Part shown: positions 54,836 through 64,000 of the stretch, piece after piece
Layout of the letters: the number at the start of each line of letters is the position of its first letter
Numbering within the stretch: position 1 is the first letter of the stretch
Source of the DNA: Symsagittifera roscoffensis
Taxonomy: Eukaryota; Xenacoelomorpha; Acoela; Convolutidae
Length of the DNA: 64,000 nucleotides
Assembly (NCBI RefSeq): GCF_963678635.1
Contig: NC_087066.1
Coordinates: 51,970,312 to 52,034,311, forward strand
Direction of reading: 5' to 3'
Position numbers and translations under genes: made by a program
The notes under the pieces: model-generated
The model's input: the letters and a program-made list of their open reading frames with translations, nothing else
Databases searched by the model: none
What the model was told of the DNA's origin: nothing

Positions 54836-56162
54836 TGTAGAATTGGTAATTCTAGCAAATTTTTGACTTAGCGTATTTTCTGCTTGGGTATCGTTACCTT
54901 GGTTTAAGTAAAGGTATTTCCTTTCTCGTTATGAGGTCTAAATAGCTTAATCGGATGGCTGTTAGCTAAGGGTAAACAAGGTAGAAAAATTGAAAAGTGG
55001 ACTTAAAGCTAAATAAAGTAGTAGAAATAAAATCGAAGAAAAATGCACTTTTACCCGGACATTTCCCCCTCTAACTCTGGCTGGGATTAATAAAATGGAG
55101 AACGGTTTATACCTATAGGTAGCTAATTGCTATGGGATTGTACATGCACGGAATTATATGCCTAGGTAAATTGGGTCATGGGGGTACTACCGAGTATAAA
55201 AGCAAAACTTATCCCCGACCGTGTATTTTATCCTAACATGATAGGGAAAATATTAGTAAATTTGGTTCAAAATCGGGTTATGATTAGTTTATTGGGATCG
55301 TACGACTTTGTTGCTTGGGTCAAGATTTGACACCGAAGTCAGTTGGTATTTAAGTAAGTAACGTAGGGGCGGATTTAACTGATAAGAATCATACGACTTT
55401 GGTTACTTACCCGATGTACGATACCAACCGCAGGGGGATGTATTTACGAAACGTGAACAAGTCGATAAAAACCCCTTACTTGGAACCCATCAGCTTTGAC
55501 AGAGGGAGTAGGTAAAAGGGAAACCATAGGGGGCGGTTGTGCTTAAGGGGATGACAACACCGATATGAAGTGGCGTGCCTTAAACAAAAACGGAGCGCAA
55601 ATAGAGATAAAAAGTGGAGGTTCGAGAGCGGACTTTGAAGGGAGAACGAGTTAACGAACGTAAGATTCAGTAGGTACCAGTTGTGGTCGCTATCTGAACT
55701 CATCAGTTAATTGTTTCACAGCGAGTAAAGTCAGAACGCAAGTCGAAGTGCCTTGTGGAATATTAGTTAGAGAAGAAGCTAGCAAAAGTCAGAGAGCTTA
55801 ATCGACGCGTGTACTGACCGAGTACGCAGAAGAAATTGTTAAGCGTGTACAGATCGCAAATCATTCTTTTGTATATTAATAAGTTATACTCTGGCCGAAC
55901 TAGTAGGCCCTTTGTATTCGGACTTATATATATATTGAAGTCATTTGCAAAAAAGGAATTCGTTGTACGCGACTTCAAGCGAGATATAGCGAGCAAGAGC
56001 ATCACTGACCAAGGGGGAGCAATAGAATACAGTAGAGGACAACTCACCACTAACATAACCCTTTCGGGATTGTCGTTAATACCGAGCCTTAGTGCCCCCC
56101 TGCTTTAGCACGGTAAAAGGGATAGCTTCGCAAGACCATGTGTAGAAATCCTTAAGACGACA
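54836..56162 (+). repeat. Inner element 3' LTR
   Basis: 1,327 bp, ends GACGACA, followed by CCCAC. Most differences from the 5' LTR in the left third are private to this copy. Confidence 0.92.
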
Positions 56163-57475
56163 CCCACAAAGCAGTAAGATTCAATATTTAAGAAGTAAAT
56201 TTATACAAGAAGAGAGTAGTACAAACCTTTTCAATCGCTACTTTCTATTCACTCGCACAAGAATTCACTCCACAGGTCGCCCACGACGAATTGTTCAAAA
56301 ATAATGAATTCAAATTTTAGCTTTCACTAACAACAATTCAAACAAGCGATAACAAGTTTCCAATTTTCTCTTAACCCGGTTGGAAAGGAATTATATAGTA
56401 ACCTAAACTGACCAACGCAGCTTACTAAACACCATAAACCACAAACTAACAAGCACGACTAAGAAACGAAAACCAACGGTACCCAAACCGGATTAAACCA
56501 GCTTAAGAACTGGATAATTTATTCTTTTGAAGAGTATTGACAATTCTAAAAAAGTAATAATAAAACACCAAAAGTTCGCAAGACAAACCCAAACCAAACA
56601 TTTTGATTTTTAAGAAAAGGACACAACCAAAACAACAAAAGGAAAAAACAGTAACAATTTAACATAAAACGTTAACACAAAACAGGACCCCACAAAAAAC
56701 CAGCATGCAATCATACCCTCACTCCTGGCCTAACCCACCAGAAGAGGACGTCCTGACGTTGCTCTATAGCCGGCCTAACCCACCGTGCTACATCCACGCT
56801 TTGTGACTACTCCATATTTTTGACTGACTAGAGGTACTCAAGGGTGAGTAACTTTCAAAAACAACAAAACTAAAATTAAAACGCTTTTGCGATAATAACT
56901 AATAGAAATCATAACTAAAAACTAAATCAACAAAAATTTTATAAAATGTAAATTATATAATGCAGTATATAGATCATACACGACCACAAGGACGAGCATC
57001 AAGAAACTAGACGACCCCCTCACACTCAATCTACAGAATGGCTAAACACAACCGCCATGCCGCTCACAATCACAACTCAAAAGGATTTGAAGTACGAATT
57101 GGTTTCGCAGAAAAGGACTTCATTGAATCAGACCAATGACCACCTCGATGTTCAAGTATACGTACAGATCCGAGTTTCAAGGCACTCTCTCCAAATTCAA
57201 TTTTTCCCAGACAAGAACGGAACACAGTCAGTTCTCCGTCGAAGGAGAACGAACAATCATAACAAACCATCTTGAAATCAGATTGATTTTTTTGGCGGTC
57301 ACAGTCATTGTCGAGCAACAACTAACAACTTCATATCGACAATTCCAGCTTCGTGGCGCTTTTTTCTCTAAGAACAGAACAAAAAATGATGCTCGCCAAA
57401 TACCAACGATCATCATCCATCCTTCATTACAGATAGAACATAAAAGAGTCAAAAACTCTGTAAGACCCGGATGGA
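56163..57475. other. Outer element internal sequence, right part
   Basis: Starts with the CCCAC duplication. AT-rich, with a less AT-rich block TCACTCCTGGCCTAACCCAC, and two overlapping small ORFs near its right end. It is nearly identical to 62,447-63,766. Confidence 0.75.
57038..57139 (+). CDS. 33-codon ORF overlapping the next one by ATGA
   Basis: His/Asn-rich start (MAKHNRHAAHNHNSKGF). Its TGA overlaps the ATG of the 132-codon ORF in the tetranucleotide ATGA. Present identically in the second copy (63,329-63,430). Function unknown; may be chance. Confidence 0.25.
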   Translation: MAKHNRHAAHNHNSKGFEVRIGFAEKDFIESDQ

Positions 57476-57534
57476 TGGAACCAGAACTAAACTATATTTT
57501 TTTATTGGTTATTTTATCACTAGAAAATATTTAA
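57136..57534 (+). CDS. 132-codon ORF of the outer element, unknown
   Basis: Runs into the 3' LTR. A predicted translation identical to that of the second copy at 63,427-63,825 shows it is intact in both. One hydrophobic stretch (IRLIFLAVTVIVEQQ) could span a membrane. No domain recognised; two competing short frames overlap it, so coding is uncertain. Confidence 0.3.
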   Translation: MTTSMFKYTYRSEFQGTLSKFNFSQTRTEHSQFSVEGERTIITNHLEIRLIFLAVTVIVEQQLTTSYRQFQLRGAFFSKNRTKNDARQIPTIIIHPSLQIEHKRVKNSVRPGWMEPELNYIFLLVILSLENI

Positions 57535-57831
57535 AACTAACCAATCATGATCCATCTAACTAACAACCCACTTATTTGTAATTTCAGCATCAGAGAGATT
57601 TGAACTTAACTTAAAACATAGTTGCCTCTCCAAGAGAACTACTCGCAATAAATCAGTATGCTCTAGATTTATTGAGACTAATTGAGACTAGCAGATATAA
57701 GAGTAAGATTAAAATCGGTATTAGACTAAGAAGTTGCACGAATCTATCCTGCCGAAAACAAGATAGCGTGACGAGCAGACGGTGTACCCTATCTAAAATT
57801 ACTCTATGATTTAAACCTAGAATATAACTCA
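57476..57831 (+). repeat. Outer element 3' LTR
   Basis: 356 bp, TGGAACC...AACTCA, followed by CAAG. Pairs with 42,507-42,869. Confidence 0.85.
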
Positions 57832-57835
57832 CAAG

Positions 57836-58969
57836 GTAGTAATCATCATCAAAATCTGATTTAATTTAACTAATTTTTTTGTTATTAAACGTCATCAAAA
57901 ACTGATTTGACCTAAGTAATCTTTTTGTTTCGAAGCTTAAGCAAGTTTGTATACTCAAAAAAGTCCCCTCCATCAGAGATACAGAAAGCAAAAGTACACA
58001 AGGAGAGTTTTACTGCAAATTTCTGCGTTTCAAGGATTCCCTTTAAAATTGTTCAAAACTAAGGTTCGCCGCAGTAATGAGAAGTAATACTACGCAAAAA
58101 TTTTTCTTATGTGTTTTCATTATCAGCGTTCTAGGCTTAACTTTGATAAATAAATAACATACTCATTTAAAAAAATTAGAAAAAATCTTTTTTAATGCTG
58201 AAAACTTTAGACAATATTCATTCTCATATTTGTTTTTTTAAGGGCAAACATCAAAACGAAAAGTCAATTAAAAAGCGTACAGTACAATTTTATTTTCACT
58301 TTTTCTCTATTGTTTGATAGCCTAGAAAAACTGAATATAATCTGTATGTAATCTGTTCAAAATGAGAATACACAAAATCCGTTGAAATTCTACTTAAATT
58401 AATTTGAATAGATTTTATTGTAAAATGAAATCAAAATGTCGACATAAGCAAAATTCAGTCGACTTTAGAATGGACTGAAACTGTTTTTTTTAGCTACATT
58501 TTTTTCAAACTGAATAGGTTTTTTTAGGACTTTACTAAATTATTTGTACAAAATCGGTTGCAAACCGTTTCTTGTCAGTACGGGTTGTTTTGAAAGTTAA
58601 GCGAAATTGCGAATAACTGTATGAAACTCTCAGCTGACAATCGTGCAAGAAAACATTGATACTGATACGAATAGACTGATCTATGAATCTAGTCTAGGAC
58701 CATTTTAGACCGCGATGAGAAGATTTATCTTCATTTGAGAGCAGTAACCATGATATTAGCTTGCTCAAACTAAATATATAAACTTTAAATTCTTCATTAA
58801 ACAAAACTTTTAATTTCGAGCTTGAAACAAAAAATTATTTAATCAAAATATTGATGTAACTCATGCTAAATAGATCATCTTTTTCCAACAGAGCAGCTTG
58901 GGTTCAAAATTGTATATTGTATCATAATCAGATTAATGATATTATAATCACAAGTAGTAGTCAAATTGA
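57836..58969. other. Intergenic or 3' UTR region
   Basis: AT-rich. On the minus strand this is downstream of the transmembrane exon and may hold its 3' UTR; a minus-strand AATAAA is present near 58,412. Nothing else recognised. Confidence 0.45.
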
Positions 58970-59092
58970 CTAAACTGTGAGGTAGGTGCTCTTGAAGTAG
59001 CGATTGTACACGAAGTAGACGACTGAAGAGACGACTACAAGTGCCAATATCAGCCCCAGCACTATGGCTGCATTTCGTCCACTGTTATTCAC
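58970..59092 (-). CDS. Last exon of an unidentified single-pass membrane protein gene
   Basis: Minus-strand acceptor TGATTGCAG precedes 40 sense codons and a TAG. The product is a short polar lead (VNNSGRN), a 20-plus residue transmembrane helix (AAIVLGLILALVVVSSVVYF) and a cytoplasmic tail VYNRYFKSTYLTV. The tail contains Tyr-based elements and ends in a hydrophobic residue, as in sorting or PDZ-binding tails. Upstream exons would lie to the right; none was recognised in this window, perhaps because the intron holds the truncated LTR copy. Family unknown. A chance ORF is possible, but the acceptor and clean helix argue against it. Confidence 0.55.
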   Translation of the reverse strand: MNNSGRNAAIVLGLILALVVVSSVVYFVYNRYFKSTYLTV

Positions 59093-61085
59093 CTGCAATC
59101 ATAACTCAAGATCGAAAAATTAATAACTAAAGATAATACCGGATTAACGTCCATACAAGAAAAATACCTGTCATACAATTTCATATAAGGAGTCTATGGA
59201 AAAATTGCTTTTTTTTCACCTGAAGTCATAAGACAAGGTTGCAAAGTTAATAACTAAAGTTAATTAATATTTGAAATAGGAGTAGGTTGCTCATGAGTTT
59301 CCAACGTGGGTTCGGTTCGATTCGGTTATAATTAAGTCTGTTCGCATTTATTCGGCTTGATCCACAGAGCCAGCTATCCCTAGACTCCAAACAGAAAAGA
59401 CTTTTTAATTACAAGATGGGCAGCGTTTTTGAAATGGCTAAAGCATCACCTCAATCTGAAACTGGAAGTTTGAGGCCCATTGCCAATCCATCAATCTTTG
59501 CTCAATGCTTAAGCGCACGCTCCCTACAAGATCTTTAACCCTCCAACGCGTTCCTATTCGGTATATTTTACGACACTCATTTTTCGCAGAGCAGCCCTAT
59601 AATTTCTATGAGACGCCTCTGGCGACACTTTATACCAATTTTAGGAGGAAGCGCGGTTTAAAAACTGCAACTTTTAGGTTAAAAAATCCAATAAAGTTTC
59701 AAAAACTGCAATTGGTTGCGGTGGATAAAAATTAGAAATTGAAACGATAAAATTTTATTGGAAAATTGGAAGAAGCCCCCTGTAAAATAAGTTTTGTAGA
59801 AAAGAAACTATGCTAGACCATTTTTTAAAAACCATCATTACGAGGCCAAAGTGTGCACTGGATAGGCGCAGAGTTTGGTGTCTCTAGATCACTAGAATCC
59901 AGAGACAAGCATGTAAACACTTCTCAAAAAGTAAGCGGATTCTGCTTAGAAAACTTCCATAAATTCCGCGCAAAATACAGGGAACGTGAAAGTTAACGTC
60001 ATCTTAGTGACCATTAGTGTCCGTGGATTCCAAAACGAGCAAAGATGGCTACTTGTTCCGGATTCCGCAAATGTAAGCAGATTCTACAAAATGAAATTGG
60101 ATACCGCAAAAGTGGATGCATTCCGCAAAGTTAAGTAAAGTACGTAGTTTTTGTGTATTATGTTGAACTAAAACAGTTATCGCATGACCAAATAAGAACT
60201 GAAGGTAGAATTTGTATCTATCAAATGCGGAATTTAAAAGCAAGTATTTAACTATTGTCTCTCGCTTAAAGATGTGGATCCCGCTTAAAATTGATTAAAT
60301 GTGGCATTATTTTGAAAGCAGTCAATTGAAGGCTAAAATGAAATGAAAACTAATTATAGTGAGCTTTATAATCAAGAATTCGTCAACTTCAACAGTGTAA
60401 TTTCCTTGCTAACAATTTTGGAAATTTGAGAAAAGTTCATCAATTTTTGATTTTTTTTTTCAGTAATTGAGATTTAGCTTGTGACTTCAAGTTGTTGGCA
60501 GAAGTTAAGATTGAACTGTTGTCAATAAATAAAGTTGAAGTGTTTACAAAAATAGAGTTCAATTTGTTGGCAGTGTTTAAAAGTCAATTGTTGGAAAATT
60601 TTGCTGATGACCCACAAAAAATTCATTTAAAACGTAATTTCAAAACCTATCTATTAGAATATGTTAATAGAAAGCGCAAACAAAACAGGGATTTCGCCTG
60701 ATTGTAATTTAACTGTAGACATAGATTAAAATTTGTTTGTGGATTCCATACGACACAAATTTTAGCTATTTGTTCGTGAAATCGAAAAAAGCAAGGAATA
60801 TCAAAGAAAAAAATGTGGAATCCGCGACAAATCTGTTTCCGACATGTCGCAGAAACGCTTGAAACTTCCAAAATACATAGTCTCGTATTTAGCCTTGTAA
60901 TGATTTTCTTTGGAATTATCCCAAATAAAAGTTTACCCTGTTTTTGGTTTTTTTTTAATTTTCTTGCATGTTTTCAATTATAGAATCTTATTTGAAAATT
61001 TTCCGACGTCATGTGGATTATGAAAATATTTCAAGATCTTATGGTGTTGTATGAAACTGGTGTTCTATGATGATTTTTTTTCAAA
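59093..61085. other. Repeat-bearing region, probable intron of the minus-strand gene
   Basis: Contains a copy of the GCGGATTCCGC family (59,840-60,920). About 59,145-59,215 resembles a stretch near 36,170-36,260 (TCATACAATT-CATA, GAAAAATTGCTTTT). No exon recognised. Confidence 0.5.
59840..60920 (+). repeat. Dispersed repeat with GCGGATTCCGC motifs, copy 2
   Basis: Same block order as 31,400-32,520, including ATTACGAGGCCAAAGTGTGC at the left and TTTTGCTGATGACCCACAAA in the right half. Confidence 0.65.
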
Positions 61086-61261
61086 AGAAAAAACAAATAA
61101 AAATACAAAACTCTTTTATAAATTATAAACTTTCCTTAACCAACAGCTCTAAATGATGCAGTAAAATTTCTTTCCCACAGTAGTAAAACAATCTATAATT
61201 ATTTTCCCTAATGTAGTAAAATTCAATACGATGAAAATCAATTAATAATTTCAACCCCCAC

Positions 61262-62446
61262 TGTAGAATTGGTAATTCTAGCAAACTTTCGACTTAGCGT
61301 ATTTTCTGCTTGTGTATCGTTACCTTGGTTTAAGTTTAGGTATTTCATTTCTCGTTATGAGGTCTAAATAGCTTAATCGGATGGCTGTTAGCTAAGGGTA
61401 AACAAAGTAGAAAGATTTAAAAGTGGATTTAAAGCTAAATAAAGTAGTAGAAATAAAATCGACGAAAAATGCACTTTTACCCGGACATTTCCCCCTCTGT
61501 CTCTGGCTGGGATTAAGAAAAGGGAAAACGGTTCATACCTGGAGGTAGCTAATTGCTATGGGATTGTACATGCACGGAACTATGTGCCTAGGGTAAATTG
61601 GGTCATAGGGGTACTACCGAGTATAAAACCAAAACTTATCCCCGACCGTGTACTTTATCCTAACATGATAGGGAAAATATTAGTAAATTTGGTTCAAAAT
61701 CGGGTTATGATTAGTTTATTGGGATCGTACGACTTTGTTGCTTGGGTCAAGATTTGACACCAAAGTCAGTTGGTATTTAAGTAAGTAACGTAGGGGCGGA
61801 TTTAACTGATAAGAATCATACGACTTCGGTTACTTACCCGATGTACGATACCAACCGCAGGGGGATGTATTTACGAAACGTGAACAAGTCGATAAAAACC
61901 CCGGACTTGGAACCCGTCAGCTTTGACAGAGGGAGTAGGTAAAAGGGAAACCCATAGGGGGCGGTTGTGCTTAAGGGGATGAAAACACCGATATGAAGTG
62001 GCGTGACTTAAACAAAAACGGAGCGCAACTAGAGATAAGAAGTGGAGGTTCGAGAGCGGACTTTGAAGGGAGAACGAGTTAACGAACGTAAGATTCAGTA
62101 GGTCCCAGTTGTGGTCGCTATCTGAACTCATCAGTTAATTGTTTCACAGCGATTTTGTATATTAATAAATTATACTCTGGCCGAACTAGTAGGCCCTTTG
62201 TATTCGGACTTATATATATTGAATTCATTTGCAAAAAAGGAATTCGTTGTACGCGACTTCAAGCGAGATATAGCGAGCAAGAGCATCACTGACCAAGGGG
62301 GAGCAATAGAATACAGTAGAGGACAACTCACCACTAACATAACCCTTTCGGGATTTTCGTTAATACCGAGCCTTAGTGCCCCCCTGCTTTAGCACGGTAA
62401 AAGGGATAGCTTCGCAAGACCGTGTGTGGAAATCCTTAAGACGACA
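61262..62446 (+). repeat. Solo LTR of the inner element
   Basis: 1,185 bp. It lacks about 140 bp present in the other two LTRs at position about 62,152 (between CACAGCGA and TTTTGTATAT). No internal sequence remains, and both flanks carry the same CCCAC as the complete insertion. Confidence 0.92.
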
Positions 62447-63426
62447 CCCACAAAGCAGTAAGATTCAATATTTAAGAAGTAAATTTATACAAGAAGAGAG
62501 TAGTACTAACCTTTTCAATCGCTACTTTCTATTCACTCGCACAAGAATTCTATCTAAACTCCCACAGCTCCCCACGACGAATTGTTCAAAAATAATGAGT
62601 TCAAATTTTAACTTTCACTAACAACAATTCAAACAAGCGATAACATGTTTCCAATTTTCTCTTAACCCGGTTGGAAAGGAATTATATAGTAACCTAAACT
62701 GACCAACGCAGCTTACTAAACACCATAAACCACAAACTAACAAGCACGACTAAGAAAAGAAAACCAACGGTACCCAAACCGGATTAAACCAGCTTAAGAA
62801 CTGGATAATTTATTCTTTTGAAGAGTATTGACAAGTCTAAAAAATAATAATAAAACACCAAAAATTCGCAAGACAAACCCAAACCAAACAATTTGATTTT
62901 TAAGAAAAGGACACAAGCAAAACAACAAAAGGAAAAAAACAGTAACATTATAACATAAAATGTTAACACAAAACAGGACCCCACAAAAAACCAGCATGCA
63001 ATCATATCCTCACTCCTGGCCTAACCCACCAGAAGAGGACGTCCTGACGTTGCTCTATGGCCGGCCTAACCCACCGTGCTACATCCACGCTTTGTGACTA
63101 CTCCATATTTTTGACTGACTAGAGGTACTCAAGGGTGAGTAACTTTCAAAAACAACAAAACTAAAATTAAAACGCTTTTGCGATAATAACTAATAGAAAT
63201 CATAACTAAAAACTAAATCAACAAAAATTTTATAAAATGTAAATTATATAATGCAGTATATAGATCATACACGACCACAAGGACGAGCATCAAGAAACTA
63301 GACGACCCCCTCACACTCAATCTACAGAATGGCTAAACACAACCGCCATGCCGCTCACAATCACAACTCAAAAGGATTTGAAGTACGAATTGGTTTCGCA
63401 GAAAAGGACTTCATTGAATCAGACCA

Positions 63427-63825
63427 ATGACCACCTCGATGTTCAAGTATACGTACAGATCCGAGTTTCAAGGCACTCTCTCCAAATTCAATTTTTCCCA
63501 GACAAGAACGGAACACAGTCAGTTCTCCGTCGAAGGAGAACGAACAATCATAACAAACCATCTTGAAATCAGATTGATTTTTTTGGCGGTCACAGTCATT
63601 GTCGAGCAACAACTAACAACTTCATATCGACAATTCCAGCTTCGTGGCGCTTTTTTCTCTAAGAACAGAACAAAAAATGATGCTCGCCAAATACCAACGA
63701 TCATCATCCATCCTTCATTACAGATAGAACATAAAAGAGTCAAAAACTCTGTAAGACCCGGATGGATGGAACCAGAACTAAACTATATTTTTTTATTGGT
63801 TATTTTATCACTAGAAAATATTTAA
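63427..63825 (+). CDS. 132-codon ORF of the outer element, second copy
   Basis: Same predicted product as 57,136-57,534, again preceded by the ATGA overlap with a 33-codon ORF. Function unknown. Confidence 0.3.
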   Translation: MTTSMFKYTYRSEFQGTLSKFNFSQTRTEHSQFSVEGERTIITNHLEIRLIFLAVTVIVEQQLTTSYRQFQLRGAFFSKNRTKNDARQIPTIIIHPSLQIEHKRVKNSVRPGWMEPELNYIFLLVILSLENI

Positions 63826-64000
63826 TACTAACCAATCCTGATCCATCTAACTAACAACCGACTTATATTGGATAATTTACCATTGTAAAATATTTAATAT
63901 TAACCAATCATAATCCATCTAACTTACAACCCACTTATTTGTAAGTGCTGAAATTACTTGTAATTTCAGCACCAGAGAGATTTGAACTTAACTTAAAACA
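63767..64000 (+). repeat. Outer element 3' LTR, second copy (partial)
   Basis: Starts TGGAACCAGAAC. Internally it carries a partial tandem duplication: ACCAATCCTGATCCATCTAA and ACCAATCATAATCCATCTAA follow one another. GTGCTGAAATTAC/GTAATTTCAGCAC forms a short inverted pair near 63,943-63,971. Runs off the window. Confidence 0.75.

Larger units (their letters stand above)
43965..56162 (+). mobile_element. Inner gypsy-type LTR retrotransposon with env-like gene, 12.2 kb, decayed
   Basis: Two 1.33-kb LTRs (TGTAGAATTGG...GACGAYA) are flanked by the perfect 5-bp duplication CCCAC (43,960-43,964 and 56,163-56,167). Order: PBS, gag with CCHC, protease, RT, RNase H, integrase with GPY/F-type tail, spliced env-like gene, extra ORF, PPT. 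This is the Ty3/gypsy order, and env plus spliced expression recalls errantivirus-like elements. gag, pol and env all carry frameshifts or stops, so the copy is not autonomous. The LTRs differ at roughly 15-20 of the first 350 positions by eye, which suggests an old insertion. Confidence 0.93.
42507..57831 (+). mobile_element. Outer LTR retrotransposon, probably non-autonomous, interrupted by the inner element
   Basis: The terminal direct repeats 42,507-42,869 and 57,476-57,831 both begin TGGAACCAG and end AACTCA. They are flanked by the 4-bp duplication CAAG (42,503-42,506 and 57,832-57,835). A PBS-like TGGTGCGACCCAAAAGTC follows two bases after the left LTR. Without the inserted inner element the body is only about 2.4 kb plus LTRs, and shows no gag, protease or RT motif, only short ORFs. 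That size and content fit a non-autonomous derivative mobilised by another element. Confidence 0.82.
61086..64000 (+). mobile_element. Second copy of the outer LTR element, left-truncated, carrying an inner solo LTR; right edge cut by window
   Basis: 61,086-61,261 equals 43,789-43,964. A solo inner LTR (61,262-62,446) is flanked by CCCAC on both sides (61,257-61,261 and 62,447-62,451). 62,447-63,766 equals 56,163-57,475, and the outer 3' LTR begins at 63,767. The outer 5' LTR, PBS and first about 920 bp of internal sequence are missing to the left of 61,086. Confidence 0.88.

Noticed and set aside
62784-63005. Hydrophobic minus-strand frames (also 62,794-62,997)
   Set aside because: They come from T/A-rich internal sequence of the outer element; the first copy has no equivalent open frame, so they are not conserved.

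Overview
The window is animal (metazoan) nuclear DNA, AT-rich, with intron-split genes using GT-AG junctions, many T-tract/TTTCAG or TTTAG splice acceptors, and dense transposable elements. The phylum cannot be fixed from sequence alone. An env-carrying LTR element and a classical penta-EF-hand calpain fit an invertebrate, but neither is diagnostic. No bacterial genes, CRISPR or rRNA were seen.

Layout. 1-3,600: no supported gene, with a small minisatellite. 3,667-28,667 (+): a long gene, cut by the left window edge, encoding repeated SH3-like modules of Mind-bomb (MIB/REP) type and ending in a RING finger. Sixteen coding exons could be joined with consistent phases. They form one partial and two complete cycles of the same exon series, so the gene grew by internal multi-exon duplication. 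Its introns hold a nearly intact non-LTR retrotransposon (11.8-15.9 kb), tRNA-derived SINEs, hairpins and minisatellites. 28.7-37.5 kb: gene-free, with diverged repeats and an array of about 80-bp units whose middle is inverted. 37,564-40,908 (+): a complete four-exon calpain-family gene (660 aa) whose catalytic Cys and His are both replaced, so it reads as a pseudoprotease.

42.5-57.8 kb is a nest of two LTR elements. The outer one (about 360-bp LTRs, CAAG target duplication, own PBS) is short and looks non-autonomous. It is interrupted by a 12.2-kb gypsy-type, env-containing element (1.33-kb LTRs, CCCAC target duplication). That element's gag, pol and env are broken by frameshifts and stops, but an extra 204-codon ORF between env and the 3' LTR is intact. 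61.1-64.0 kb carries a second, left-truncated copy of the outer element, with a solo LTR of the inner element at exactly the same site and with the same CCCAC duplication. This implies duplication after insertion, followed by LTR-LTR recombination.

Between the two copies lies one short minus-strand exon (58,970-59,092) encoding a transmembrane helix and cytoplasmic tail, probably the last exon of a gene continuing to the right. The host genes show no obvious functional link: a ubiquitin-ligase-like scaffold, a dead calpain and a membrane protein tail. Most of the remaining sequence is mobile-element history.
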